DNA from: Erodium maritimum
Taxonomy: Eukaryota; Streptophyta; Magnoliopsida; Geraniales; Geraniaceae
Assembly: GCA_963921825.1 (NCBI GenBank)
Contig: OY997596.1
Location: 10,483,001-10,547,000 of the forward strand
Direction of reading: 5' to 3'
DNA: 64,000 nucleotides
The translations under genes were made by a program, and so were the position numbers. Each line of letters opens with the position of its first letter. The stretch's first letter is position 1. The notes beneath the pieces were generated by a model. It worked only from the letters and a program-made list of their open reading frames with translations. It was not told where the DNA came from and did not search any database. Positions 35,085-47,348 of this stretch are shown piece after piece.

Positions 35085-36204
35085 TTAAATTTTGATGATC
35101 GGAGAGTGGAATGGAGTGATTTATAAAGCATGTGGAGGAGAGAAATGTAACATATAATATGGAATGAGGTCTGGCTTTCGAAACAATCAAAACGTTTTCT
35201 TATTTTTTATTGAAATTAATTAATGGTGCAATGAAGATGAGAAAGTAACATATCGAAGTAAATAAATGGGAGAGCCTTGAGGGGAGTGATATGTGATCTC
35301 TACATTTATAATACATAGACATTGTATCTCTTGTATATCTCTTTGTGGGGTTTTGGGTGTAATTAATGGCTAAAATTCAGAGACTTGGAATGGAAAAAAT
35401 TCAATTGGGTGATTAATGTTCGGTGTAAGTTCTATGTATTTTATCTTTATGTATAACGTCAAAGTTTGAACGAGATTTATGATTTTATAAGATTGAGATG
35501 ACGGTTTACAATATTAAAAAATATATATGTTCATGTATTTAAAATGCTATATTTGAGTAATATTAAGGTGTAATGATCTGATGAAAAATGTTTTAATAAG
35601 AATGTCAAAGAAGTTTAGCAAATGGCTCCTACTAAAATCGGCTCCCCAAATTAAACACTTAAGAATACAAATGGAATTGGAGAAATGGCTCTTGAGTAGA
35701 CTGGTAGAGAAAAATAAAGTTTGATTTTTGAAAGGTGACATGTATTAGTACAATATATGTGTCAGAAAGACTTATAAACAATTAGTTTCAATTCGGGATT
35801 GTGGGGGTGTGATATGATATCTCAATAAACAAAATGAAAAATAAAACTAAAATAATGGTAGGATGCATGCCTGCCCACCAAACAAATATAATGTCAACTC
35901 TACAATTTAGTACACAATTGATTGGGTCTCTAATTTTGGGGCGAAATTTACATGAAGTAACAAAACGGCTTGTTGACATTTTTATTTTATATATTTCTTT
36001 TCAAGAGTTTGCTCTTTGTATCGCTATCCTGGTAGGAAGTCGTGTTTTTTATTCTAAAGTAAACGTCTTAAAACAAACCGACATATTCACATTCAAATTT
36101 TATATTTCTTTTCAAGAATTTTCTCTCTGTATCGTTATTTTGGTCGGAAATCGTGTTTTTTAATCTTCGTCTTTGTTTATGGCGTGACAAAAATCTTGTG
36201 TCAT
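35085..36204. other. OFP upstream region, AT-rich
   Basis: Promoter-side sequence of the OFP gene, followed by AT-rich intergenic DNA. Apart from the tandem repeat at 35985-36165, I see no feature. No coding frame is supportable. Confidence 0.4.
35985..36165 (+). repeat. Two-copy tandem repeat, period about 111 bp
   Basis: The words TATTTCTTTTCAAGAG/A, TTTGTATCG/TCTGTATCG, GG(T/A)AGGAAGT/GGTCGGAAAT and CGTGTTTTTTAxT occur in the same order twice, about 111 bp apart. The two copies differ at several positions, so the duplication is not recent. Confidence 0.65.
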
Positions 36205-36209
36205 TAGCG

Positions 36210-36732
36210 TGTTAGAATATATTTAATTGGGTTATTAAATATAATTATTATCTTCCCTATTATGTGGTCAATTAGAAACTCATCCCTTTTAGGAAACGTG
36301 CTATTCTAACTAATGGTAATTACCAATTGATTGGTAAAGAAGTCTTTCCTAATTCAATCTCTACTTTGATGGACGGTAGAGATTGAATCCTAATGAAACC
36401 CTAATAAGGAATCTTGGTCCTCTCTCCACCTATAAATACATGTAACTTATTCCATCATAAGTACTACACATAATACACAAACACCTAAAAGAATGTATAG
36501 GAAGAGGAGAGAAACCAAAGTTTATAAGACGAACTACGTGGACTTTGATCTCTCATGTAATGTTGGGAGTACGTAGGCAATCCGAGTATGTTCTGGATAC
36601 AAGTCTCTTATGCCCAACCAAGAGTGCATCCACAACCATGAATGAAGGTATTCCTGAAACTCTCTACATCTATATATTCTGTGATTGATTGTGATGCTCA
36701 CGATTTAGGGTTCATGTAAATTATGACTTACA
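36210..36732 (+). mobile_element. Solo LTR with perfect TAGCG target duplication
   Basis: The unit starts TGTTAGAATATATTTAATTG and ends TTATGACTTACA. TAGCG lies directly on both sides (36205-36209 and 36733-36737). A TATA box (CTATAAATAC, about 36430) and a downstream transcribed-type region give the U3-R-U5 order on the plus strand. No internal domain or second LTR adjoins it, so it is a recombination-derived solo LTR of 523 bp. The TGTTAGAATAT start is frequent among Copia LTRs, but the superfamily is not proven. Confidence 0.85.
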
Positions 36733-36737
36733 TAGCG

Positions 36738-38067
36738 AGTTCGGGTATAATTATCGCTTTCTTTCCACCCAAAAATATATTGTTAAGGTCACCAGCCCCA
36801 TTTTGATAAAGAGTTATGGTTTCTCTTGGAAATTTTTTATCCTCATCGGGTTTGGATGCAATATAGTCTTCTCCATTCCAAAAATATACTAGTATGGTTT
36901 TGACATGACATGACTAATATATAAATAGAACATAGCCATATCAAACTTAATAAATTAAACTTACTGCGCATGCTTCTATTCGAAACCAAATATTGTGTCA
37001 ACTATCCATGTTTTGACAAAAATATCGAAGGAGATGTTACTAAAGTCATGTTCATGCAGTTACTACTTAAATACACCTCACAATGGTAAAATGCATGCGT
37101 GCGCCCATGCCACCAACCAATTTTTGTTAATAATACAAAACAATGTTGTTTCTATTTGTTTCTTCTTCCATGTGTGTGTATCATGGATTGATGGCTTAAA
37201 AAATTTGAATTTAAAATTTGACAACAATTTAATAGATAGAAAATAAACGTTGTTTGATATTTTAAGAATACAAGAATGCCTTTATACGAACAATAGACCG
37301 TCCGGGATGGATGATCGAGAAAGAGGATAGACACCCTTTATACGAACGGGTTGTGACTTCATGGCTATCCACATTATTGCTTCATGATGAAGGCTAGTAA
37401 CAGTTGCGGCCTAAAGAAGCACAAAGAAATCGAATAATCTGGATGGATGCGTGAATTGAGAGAGGAGAGCACAAGTGGTCTGATTTGAGAGAGATACACG
37501 TTGGCAAAAAGAGCATAGTTGGCAGGATTTGAGAGAGGTAGATGTTGCCACGTAGGTGCCAGTATGACCCATTCTTTTTTATTATAGTCTTCGGGATTAC
37601 ATAAAATGATAATAAAAACTATTACCATTATATTAGTCACAAAAGCCAATGTAATACACTAATGTGGGTTGTCCTGAGGCACAAAACCTAACACTAACAA
37701 CAACCTGATGCGAGTGTATATATAGGAAAAAGATTGTGGTCCCCTCCTCCATGATTTGTTCACCCTTGACACGCTCAAATTTTATCCACGAATTGTTGTA
37801 CCTCCCTTAGTAGACACGAGTACTACCTTTCTATACTCAACATATAACCTAAGTTTATCTTCACGCGACGGAGATGCAAACATTTATAAAAAAGCGAAGC
37901 ATACATGATTAGGCTTGAATTGCCTTGATATGATGGCATACTTAGCCACTCCAAGCCCTTCTTTAGTTAGTATCCTGACAGGTGACGGACCAAACGGTGT
38001 TCTGGTTTTAGTGTAAATAGGATCACCCCTAGGGTTTTTTTAGTAGATTTTTTTTAGTTACTGAATA
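36738..38067. other. Intergenic, no gene recognised
   Basis: AT-rich DNA with short frames only. There is a pair of CCTTTATACGAAC words at about 37278 and 37335 and little else. I found no RNA gene, and no element with both ends present. Confidence 0.4.
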
Positions 38068-38077
38068 TTTAATAAAT

Positions 38078-39836
38078 GGCTAATTTCATCTCACTACCCT
38101 AAAAATTTCGGATTCCATTTCCACTACCCTAAACTTTTATTTCATCTCGTTACCCTAAAGTTTCATTTATCTTAATTTGGTACATGCCCTCTAATTTTTC
38201 ATCCAAAACAGATAAAATATCCAAAATACCTCTCGCTAACAGTCAAATTTTCAAAACCATACCATTTACTTTTCAGAACTAAAAAATGATGAAATGTCAA
38301 TAATACCCTTTATTAACTTTCAAAATTTCAAAGTATGCCATTATTAGTTCCATTAATTAAAGTTCATATATTTATATAATAAATTATATTTTAATTTAAA
38401 AATATATATAAATCATATTTTATTTTTAAAAATATCTAAAAATAATATTTTATTTTTAAAAATATAAAAAATCAGATTTTATTTTAAAAATAAAATTCAG
38501 TTTGTGTTATTTTTTATTTTCATTACTTTTTTATTTTATAGTAATTCTATTTCTATTTTATTTGATTTCTTATATATGTTTATTTTCTAAACTCCAATTA
38601 AGTACCTATGTTCTGTAAAACACCGAACCATAAATCCATCCACAATCCCAATTAATTTCATAATCTGCAAGTTGCCACAAGCGGTAAAACATTGTCATTA
38701 CACATGTGTAGCTCTAGCTCATGCAAAGTTAAACACTCCTTACCCCATAACAAAATATCTCAAACAAAATCAGACAAACCCCCCAAACCAAAGACAGAAT
38801 CCAAAGAGAATCTCAAATATTAAACAAAAATGAAATTTCACACCCACTGCTCAATACAACAATACCCACTACTCAATCCAAAAACCTCAAATTCACCGTT
38901 TTCACCACCAAACCACAACAATACTGATATAGAGCGCGTAGTGGATAGAGAGTTCTTTATTAGACTCGTTGATTCACAATGAATATCGAATGAGATATTT
39001 TGAGTTTCAACCCATTTTTGTGTTTATTAAATCAAAATCTATCTTAAAATAAAATTCTCAAGGAATTATATAGCGAAACTAAAACAAAAAATCCTAATAC
39101 AAATAAATGAAATCTCAAACCCTAAAATAAAGAGGGAATAAACATCCGAACTCCAAATATACGAATTTTTCTCTCTAGATGACATCGAATGGCCGGAAAG
39201 CATCTTTGGTCATAGTAAAGCAACGTGTTTTTCTTGGGAGTCCGTTTCGACCCAAAAAATAATAGGGTTTTATCGGATTCAGACATTGACGTTATGTCCT
39301 CAATTTGGACTACATCATATACACACGACGAGGAAGGACCTCACTCCTCCGCCATCCACGGCCGCATATCGAGAAAAACTCTCCACGGACCCTCTACTCG
39401 CAGCCGGGGTGGTCCAAATGGAGCTTCCTCCAAAGTTCGGACCCGTGCGCCTCCAGAACGAGAGAATGGGAGAAACAACGACTCAATCTCCAAGACGTGG
39501 CTTGGCACAACCAAGACTCAACCTTTAGCGGTAGGGAATAGTCTAGCATGGAGATCGACTCGAGCAGTGTGGAGAAGAACAGAAGAGGGAGAGGAAACGA
39601 AAAGGGAATGAGAGGGAATTTAGGGGTTTTATAGATCAAGGGTAAATTTGTCATTTTTTGAAAAAAGTAGGGTCATGTGCGAAGCACATAATCATTTTCC
39701 ATCCAAAAATGGACGGAAAATGAACTTTAGGTACTAAATTGAGACAAATAAAATTATGGGGTAGTGAGACGAAAACAAAATTGGGGTGATAAAAATAGAA
39801 TCTGAAACGTTTAGGATAATGGGATGAAATTACCCT
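38078..39836. mobile_element. Second Mutator-like element of the Pack-MULE type
   Basis: Long inverted arms begin GGCTAATTTCATCTCACTAC (left) and GGGTAATTTCATCCCATTAT (right, complemented). Both then show CCTAAA...TTTC and a TCTCACTACCC repeat. Flanking 10-mers TTTAATAAAT (38068-38077) and TTTAGTAAAT (39837-39846) differ at one base and fit a Mutator target duplication. The inside has AT-rich filler, then a GC-richer block (about 39180-39620) that looks captured from a gene. Its encoded family is not recognised. Near the right arm, GGGTCATGTGCGAAGCACAT and CATTTTCCATCCAAAAATGG parallel the element at 20549-22092, so the two are related. Confidence 0.7.
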
Positions 39837-39989
39837 TTTAGTAAATATTATAAAGTTGATTTTTGGGGGTATTTATTTTCTATAGTCCAAAATAATATTT
39901 AGATTGGATTTTTTTGAAGTTAGTTTATGCATTTATTCAATCAAACCAAACGATATAACACCGAAAGTCGAGGAATAAAACCCGATATA

Positions 39990-41903
39990 AGTCGAGATGA
40001 TGGTCGGAGTCCTCTATTCGAAAAAAATAGGTGATCCGACACACTTCGCTAAAATTAATGCATTTATACACAAGATGGTAGAATAACACTAGCAACTGAA
40101 GATACGCTCAATGACGCCAAACCAAGAGGCTAAATACTTGAAAAGGTGGTTCACTTTGATCCTGGGGGCATAACAACAATTACCCCAAGGAACATGACCC
40201 CCCCCCCCCCCCCCTCTCGAATAGGGCCAAGGAAAAGTTGGGAGGTGTTTTAAAAGAACCTGTCAGCCGTCCAATGACCTATCATGATTCTCGACGAGCC
40301 TACTTACCCTAAGACGGATTCTGACTGCGATCCCCCCCACCGTCCTTGGGCACCTTGTCCTCACGAGCGGTGACGACAAAAATGTCTTTAGGTTAGACAA
40401 GATTGCAGGTTGAATGGTCAGCGGGTGTAAGGGGGATACTACCGATCCTTTCCTACGTACCATATCCTTTACCATTACCTCTGAGGGGGGATTTTAGATA
40501 CTCTAGACTTTGGGCAAGATTGTGGGTTGAATTTCAGCAGGCTTCTGAGCGGGGGCAGTTCCTTTTTGTTGGCTAATGGTGGCAGGCTGACGGGGTTCCG
40601 ATTGCTCCCGAGAACCTGTAACATAGTCAGAAAAAATTGGGTTCACATAACTGTCGCGAATGTAGGAGTCAAGGGTGGCGTTGCATCTCAGTCCGTGGGA
40701 AGATCCATTCTGATTGGACTGCCAGGGGAGCTCTTAACGACTCTCCATATCTTCTTGCTAGCTCGTCCACGCCCGGGGGGACAACCATGCAATCCCTGTT
40801 TAGGTGTCCGAGCCGACCACACCAGTAGAAAAGGTCCGGTAATTTTTCGTATTCAAGCAAGACCTTAAGAGGATTTTCATTTGCATCAAGTTGAAAAATA
40901 AGGTGGCGGTGGAACGGTCGTGTAGCATCCATTTCTACCCGAAGCCATAGGAACATGTCCCATCCCCGTGGTTGGCTTTGGGTTCTTCGGATTGCCCGCC
41001 CTTCGGATTTCAACTTCTCTTCCCAAGTTAGAGACTATGAAAGCTCTCACTTGGGAGGTCCTATCCTCTATCGGAATATCATAAGCTCGCTCCGATATGC
41101 GAACATATCGAAAGCTTAGGCTTTTCGGTTGGGTGCGTGGAGATAGAGGAGTGTGAAGCAGCATAGTTCCGTAGAAGGACCATGGCTCCCTAGCTCGAAT
41201 GTCATCCATCGCTGGTTTCAAAGGGAAGTAGAAAGAAATTATTTTGTTTGTTAGTGGATGAACCTTCAAGTCCCTCACATTCTAGGCAATTGCAATCACA
41301 ATGCAGAGGGATCATGGTCTTACTCTTTTATCGGCTAGAAGACGATCGATAAGAGCAAAACGGTATCGAGAATCATCAATCGCCGAAACCATGTTAGCTG
41401 AGACCTCAATAATCGCATCATCGTCGTCGAAATCATCCTTCTGGAGGTCATCAATGGAAACCTCAGTGAGCTTGGCCTGAATCGAGTCCAAGCTCGTTGG
41501 ACATGAGTCCAGGGGTGGTTGTGGCCTGAAGGCTGAGGTAGAGGCTCGGTGGTGTGGGTCTGGGTATTCTCCCAACAGAGAATCCCCTGTATGTTGTTTG
41601 AGAAGGTCGAGGTTATAGAGAAGAGTGAAATTGTGGGTAGAGGTTGTAGTTAGCGGTGTCTTAGGAGTCAGGAACAACGACAACAAGACGAAGGATTTAG
41701 GTCCTCGGGAGGAAGAAGTCGATAAGCCTATCGACATTTTCAGTGATTGAGAGTTTTGAGAGATCATAATGGATCCCGAGGAGGGTGGAAGTGAAGGAGA
41801 AAAAGAAGAAACATAAGGAGAGGGGAAATCTACAAAGCTCCAACAAAAAGAGGAGAAAGAAAAAGAACAAACCTATCATCATCAATACAAACCTCGAACA
41901 CAA
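39990..41903 (-). pseudogene. LINE ORF1 (DUF4283 plus zinc knuckle), broken
   Basis: The minus-strand pieces follow the standard order of plant LINE ORF1 proteins. A Ser/Thr-rich leader ends in RYRFALIDRLLADKRVRP (to about 41312). A DUF4283-like core has MDDIRAREPWSFYGTMLL and KSLSFRYVRISERAYDIPIE (about 40886-41278). A CCHC-type knuckle, LFYWCGRLGHLNRDC (about 40800), follows. Stops or frameshifts separate the pieces. The end near 40198-40214 is a run of 17 C. No EN/RT partner in the same orientation remains, so this is an isolated remnant. A LINE of opposite orientation has landed at its upstream edge. Confidence 0.7.
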
Positions 41904-41935
41904 CGAAAAATATATAAGACGTGATATTTATAATG

Positions 41936-43843
41936 AGTCATGACTTCCTCATCCTGAATGGTATTCGTCAGGGTTGCCCTCTCTCTCATTTTATTTTCCT
42001 GATCGTTGTTGAATGTCTACATCAGGTCCTAGAAAAGGGTATCAGTTTGGGGGAATTTTCGGGCATTCGGTTGGGCTCATCGGGACTGGTTTTATCTCAT
42101 TTACAGTTCGTTGATGACACGTTGCTATTTGTGAAGGGCTCTATTGATGATCTTCTGAGGCTTTAAAGCACTTTGCTCACTTTTCAGTTGAGTTCGGGCT
42201 TATAATTAATTTTGATAAGTCCACTGCTATCCTCCTAAATGCCTGCTCTTATACCCCGGAGTCGGTTCCCTCTTCATTGGGTTGTTTGGTTGGATCCTTA
42301 CCATTCAAGTACCTTGGTTTTAGTTTGGGAGCTAACCCCAGGCGTCTTTCTTTCTGGGCTCTAATTATCCAGAATTTCAAGGATTCCCTCGCTCTTTGGA
42401 AGACTAAGGATCTATTTATGCCAGACATGTTAGTTTTGATAAAATCTACTTTATAAGCTCTTCCTGTTTTCTATATGTCCCTTTTCAGGGCGGCGAAAGG
42501 TGTTATTAGAGAACTAGAGTCTTGGAGAAGACGTTTCTTATGGCATAATAGGGCTCACTCTAGAGTTTTTTGCAAAGTTCGCTGGTCTTCTGTTTGCAAA
42601 CCCAAACTTGAGGGAGGCCTTGGCATTCGAGGCTTGGAAAGGGTAAACCAGAGCTTATTAGCAAAATGGTTTTGACGCTTTGCCACTGAAAATGACTCTC
42701 TTTGGAAGCGTGTGTTGTGTGCCAAGTTTGGTTGGAACTTGTCTGAATGGGATCTTACTGCTTTGGATAAGCCTGATTCCTCGTTCTTTTTTGGACATAT
42801 TATGGAACTTTCTGACTCTCCGACCTTCAGACGTATGTTTGGGAACCAGAGTCTCCATTGGCGAGTTGGAGGGGGTGATCGTATTCGTTTCTGGCAGGAT
42901 GTGTGGCTCGGCCCTCTTGCTTTTCGCTATCGTTTTCCCAGACTCTATAGTATTTGTTTGGGAAAATGGTCTCGGATTGGCAAGGTATGGCTGAATGGAT
43001 CATGGTTTATTGATTATCGTCGCTCCTTTATATTCACCTACGAGTGTGATGATTCAACCTCGCTTATGGATCTGTTGTCCACGATATGTATCCGCCCTGA
43101 TTCCCCTGATTCGGTCATCTGGTCTCAGAGAGATTCTGGTTTCACTTCAGCTTCAGCTTATCTCTTGCTTGACAACTCTGTTCCCTCTCCTATTCCTTGG
43201 GCGGGTTTTCTTTGGATAAAGAATCTCCCTCCCAAGTATAGCTCTTTGGTTTGGTTATTGGCTCATAACGCGGTTCCGACCAAATATTTTCTGGAGGAGC
43301 GAGGTATGCGTATTTCTCTCATTGACATGTTCTGTTGCTTCTGTGGTTCCGTTTTTAAGATGCCCCACACCTCTTCTTGCACTGTGTTTTTGCTTGGTCG
43401 TTGTGGTCCAAGGTTTACTCTTGGTGGTCAATCTTTTGGGTTGTACCGGGGGACTGTGTTTCTTTGATCTCTGCCTGGAGAGGGTTGGGTAGGAGACGTT
43501 GGTGGAGGATTTGGGTTAAGGTTGGTTATCTTTGTTTCTGGCACATATGGCTTCAGAGGAATTCAGGTGTTTTCCGGCGTCAATCCAAGCCTATGGACGT
43601 GTATTCAGCAAGCTTCAGCATCATAGCTTCAATATTTGCAGGATGGCGGGTGATCTTTTGGAGGATGTCATCTTTTCCCCTTGGTTGACTTCTCCTTCTT
43701 CTTGTTTTGTTTCTGCTGTTAAGAGTGAATCTCCTGTCTCTGTTTCGGGTTTACTTCTTTAGTAGATTATTTTGGGGTATTTTACCTCAAGCTTTGTATT
43801 TCATTATTTCAAACCCATTAATAAAACTATCATTTATCAAAAA
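41936..43843 (+). mobile_element. 5'-truncated LINE with perfect 12-bp duplication
   Basis: ATATTTATAATG flanks both sides (41924-41935 and 43844-43855). The insert starts inside the reverse transcriptase domain (GIRQGCPLSHFIFLIVVECL, then LQFVDDTLLF, where the usual FADD reads FVDD). It continues through YLGFSLGAN, the RT thumb region (FLWHNRAHSRVFCKVRW) and the zinc-binding zf-RVT region (WIKNLPPKYSSLVWLLAHNA). It ends in A-rich TTTATCAAAAAA. Several stops and frameshifts are present. Truncation at the 5' end, an A-rich tail and a long target duplication are the signature of target-primed reverse transcription. Confidence 0.9.
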
Positions 43844-43855
43844 ATATTTATAATG

Positions 43856-44075
43856 GAATTGATTTATGTTATTTACAGCAAGCGCTCCAAATAAGTATAT
43901 ATTTGGCTAATTAAATGAAGGGTAACAGAGTAATTAAACATTTATATATTAATTAACAGAGTAATTAAACACGTTGGAGAGGCGAGTTGTGGGAGTGGTA
44001 TAGATTTGGAGTTGTGGGTTCAAAACTCGAAGATACCGAAACGAAGTAGAAGAATCGACAGAGACGAAGAAAGAG
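43856..44075 (+). promoter_or_regulatory. Promoter and leader of the GET2-like gene
   Basis: AT-rich sequence with TTAATTA words, then a G/A-rich leader from about 43970 to the ATG. The LINE end lies 220 bp upstream of the start codon, so the native promoter is short or contains the insertion. No clear TATA box at a fixed distance is called. Confidence 0.35.
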
Positions 44076-46029
44076 ATGGAGATGGAAATGGGGGTGGAGG
44101 TTGGGCTTGACGAAGAAAGCAGAAGCAAAATCAGAATGGAAAGGAGGAGGAGCCTTAACCAGAGCGCCGCTGAGAGGCGGAGGAGAATCGTCGAGAGAGG
44201 CTCCGATCGCTTGGATCTCATCACCGGCAAAATCCGAGCCCTCTCTGTCTCCTCCTCCTTCCATCTCCAACACCCTGACTCGTCCCCACCGCCACTCTCC
44301 CCTCATCATTGTAAGATTTTTCCATCCAATCCTATCCCTAGGGTTTCGATTCCTTATCCATTAGCTCGATCGATAAAGGAACAGCTAGGTCTAGCGCTAA
44401 CAAAAGTGTTATCTATTAGAGATTAAATTGGTGCATTGTTTGTGCTCTATGACCTCTGGATAGTTTTACAAGGTCGATTTCAGGTTTATAAAGTGAGTTC
44501 GTGAGCCCTAATTGTCATCACACGTTACAGTTTCCCAGTAATCTTCCTGGTTTGAATTTCAGACTGGATCCAAAGAATGCCCAATTATTGTAGGCTGGCT
44601 AATTTCATTTCATAGATCAATGGAATTTATAAGCTATTTCTGTTTGGAGTTATAAGGTATAATGATGGTGGTTGAGTGGCGTTGTACTATGTTTCTTCTG
44701 ATTGATTTATAATTGTGCTTTTGGTTATTTACACCATTGCAACACATGTTATGTACTTATGTGTCAAGTAAAAATCAAGTCTTTGGAGTTGCTTTTGACA
44801 TTTACAATCATTCTTGCTTGGGATCTATGGTGATGTTGATGTTTATATGAACTTGTTATGTCAATAATGTAGTTGTCTCACCTTCAAAGAACCCACCAAG
44901 CGGCTTAGAATATCTGCTTTCATCTTGACAGTTATTGTGTCTCTGATTTTTAAGATCGGGCGAATGAACATGAGGGTTTGTGGGGATGTTTCCCCCACTC
45001 AACTTTATTTCCTTTCAAATACTCCATCTTCATTTTCTTAAATTTTCATATATACCCTTTTTAATCTTAAAATTCTTTTTTAAAATGTGCCCCTGTATGA
45101 TTAGTTTTTGCATCATTGCTCCACCAGATTTACAATCCCCGGTAAGTGAATGTTATAGAATTCTTCCTGATCCTAAGGCCTTAGATTATAAATTCTGATG
45201 ATGCACTTTCATGAAGTCATCATCTCGTTGATCCGTGAGACATATTTCAAAGAACTCAGGACAATGAGAATGAGAAAAAGAAAAGATAATCTCAATTACT
45301 TGAACTATATATATATATGCATTATATTTAGTCCAACATTTTGATTTGTTTCCTCTATCTAATTGCATTCATTTTGTAGCTGGTGAAGCAGCTGATCCTA
45401 TGAATGATGAAACCACGCCGCCGTCTACCTTGGCAAACCAAGACTCAAGTTTGCCAGACCACTCTACAAGGGGAGATGTAGTTGAGATGGATAGAGCAAC
45501 CTTGCAAAACCCTTCTGTGGAAGATAGGCCCAACACACAACCATTACCGGCCATGCCTATAGTTCAAGAGGCAGCAACTGATGCAAAACCTGTTGGAGGA
45601 TCATGTCGAAGCCATAGGCCTAAGTTATTCGGTCACAAACAAATAATCTATTGTATTCTAACTTCTGAGAAAATTCGGGCCTGTTGTTCTCTAATAATAG
45701 CACTCCTGGTAGTCCTGTCCTATATTGATGATCCATTGTTTGGGATGGACATAGTTGATTCAGAGAGTGTCATAGCCTTGAGACCACTTTACATAGTTCT
45801 GCTGACTGATGTAACTATTGTGCTCGCTCGTCTGGTACTTCAGAAGCAAAGAAATCTAGAAGGACCTCCTGAGCAAGAGAGAGATGAAAGCCAGGAAGAT
45901 GGAAATATCTGGATGGATGCAGTCCACCTTTTGGAGTCAGGGCTTGTGGTATATAGGATAATGCGTGCGCTGTTCATAGATTGCAGTATCTATTTAGTAG
46001 TCGTTGTCTGTGGCGTTTCACTTGTGTAG
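44076..46029 (+). CDS. GET2/CAML-type receptor subunit of the tail-anchored protein pathway
   Basis: Two exons (44076-44310 and 45380-46029) give 294 residues. Near residues 32-53 the basic motif ERRRRIVERGSDRLDLITGK matches the N-terminal signature of GET2/CAML proteins, which recruits the GET3 ATPase that carries tail-anchored proteins. The middle is a Pro/Ser/Thr-rich linker. The C-terminal third has three hydrophobic segments: CCSLIIALLVVLSYI, PLYIVLLTDVTIVLARLVL and IDCSIYLVVVVCGVSLV. This is the layout of the ER-membrane partner of GET1. In Arabidopsis the plant member has been called G1IP/GET2. The 1-kb intron is AT-rich and may hide further variants. The family call is by motif and topology, from memory. 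Confidence 0.8.
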
Positions 46030-47136
46030 CTTTGCTTTTGTTGGTAACTGATTGCACAACCTTACACTAGCTTTGTGATATTGATAATTGTATCATAATT
46101 ACTGTTATGAAATGGTTATGCATGTTTCTGAAATTGTTGTTCATATATGGTGTTGCACACAATATATCTTTTTAACTTAATGTTGCAGGTAATTGGTGAA
46201 CAAATATAGACTAGCTCTTCAGGCAGAAAGGTTCTTGTTCACCCAATGGCTAATGCAGAGGATACTGCAATATTGGAATCACAGGTAAGTGTAGGATCCA
46301 TTTGTAGCTAACACTTTTTTTTAGTATTATTACATATATTCATATTGCATCACCCATAAAAACAAGTTGGGCAAAATTTAAGAATATCTCCTACCTCAAC
46401 TACATTTTTAATGTCGTCACCTTGATTTCTGTGCCAAGAGCATGTGGGGTGTGTCTTAGTAATTGTAAAGGACATTGGGTAGAAATCATCTATTTATGTA
46501 CTAATCTGATGTGCAGTGTGTAGGCCATGAACATGATAGGTTCTTTCTAGCTATCTTAGATGATGCACATCATCGCCAAATAATTTTGAAGTAGAATTCA
46601 TAAATGCCGTAGGAAGAGAGTGGTGATGTCTTAGCTTTATTGGGTATAAAATTGACTGCCGCTTCACCATTTGAAGCTAGTGAAAAGATAAGTCTGTTGT
46701 TAGGGGTCTTGAAAGTTCATTGAATGAATTGGGGGGACCGAAACACAGAGTTGCTGGATAATTTATGTCGTGCCCACGAGGGCAGCTGGGGAATGAGAAA
46801 CACCTTCCGAGTCATTTGAGACAAAAATGGTAGATAGCAGAGGTATATTTCTTAACTATGCAGCAATATGTTCCATTGTTGCCGTTTCAGGTCTCTTACC
46901 TACCATATCTGTTCTTGAGTTCATATATTAGGTGAAGAAGAACCATAAGTAAGCCAAAGAAACGCTTCTGCTTAGGATTTCTTCATGGCAGCTCAATTTA
47001 AAACATGTTTTAGAATAGTAGCATTTGGTTTTTGAAACATTAGGCCATCAATGAATGCAATTCTCCAACAACAAGACATCACTCTGGCTAACAAGGTCCA
47101 TGTCCATTGGTTGCATTACAGAAGAAGAGACTTGGG
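46030..47136. other. 3' region of the GET2-like gene, no other gene
   Basis: The start probably holds the 3' UTR, perhaps with a UTR intron ending at a TTGCAG acceptor near 46188. After that the sequence is AT-rich with only short frames. No RNA gene or repeat boundary was found before the small LINE at 47149. Confidence 0.4.
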
Positions 47137-47148
47137 CCCAATGCTTTC

Positions 47149-47348
47149 TTTTTTTTGATCAGAAAAAAAAATGCATTAAAAGTGATGTGGGTTCCGAGAA
47201 AGAAACCACCAAACCAACAAAAAGATCCAAACAAAGTCTACATGACCCAAGAGGCCGAAAGAGATGAAAAAAGGAGGAGTTCAAGCAGATTGAGAGAGAG
47301 CAAGAGTCGGCGACACCATCCAGAAGCTAGGAGACGAGGCTCGACGGA
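47149..47348 (-). mobile_element. 200-bp severely truncated LINE, 12-bp duplication
   Basis: CCCAATGCTTTC is present on both sides (47137-47148 and 47349-47360). The insert starts with a T run, then GATCAG and an A run. Read on the minus strand it ends ...TGCATTTTTTTTTCTGATCAAAAAAAA, a usual plant LINE 3' end. Only the last 200 bp of the element was copied. Confidence 0.85.

Noticed and set aside
34328-35095. Long Arg/Pro-rich and Gly/Val-rich frames overlapping the OVATE gene on both strands
   Set aside because: They are shadows of the GC-rich OVATE coding sequence; only the minus frame 34237-35076 has a recognisable domain.
37278-37347. Repeat of CCTTTATACGAAC as a possible iteron or small element end
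   Set aside because: Only two copies in the same orientation with no flanking structure; most likely a local duplication.
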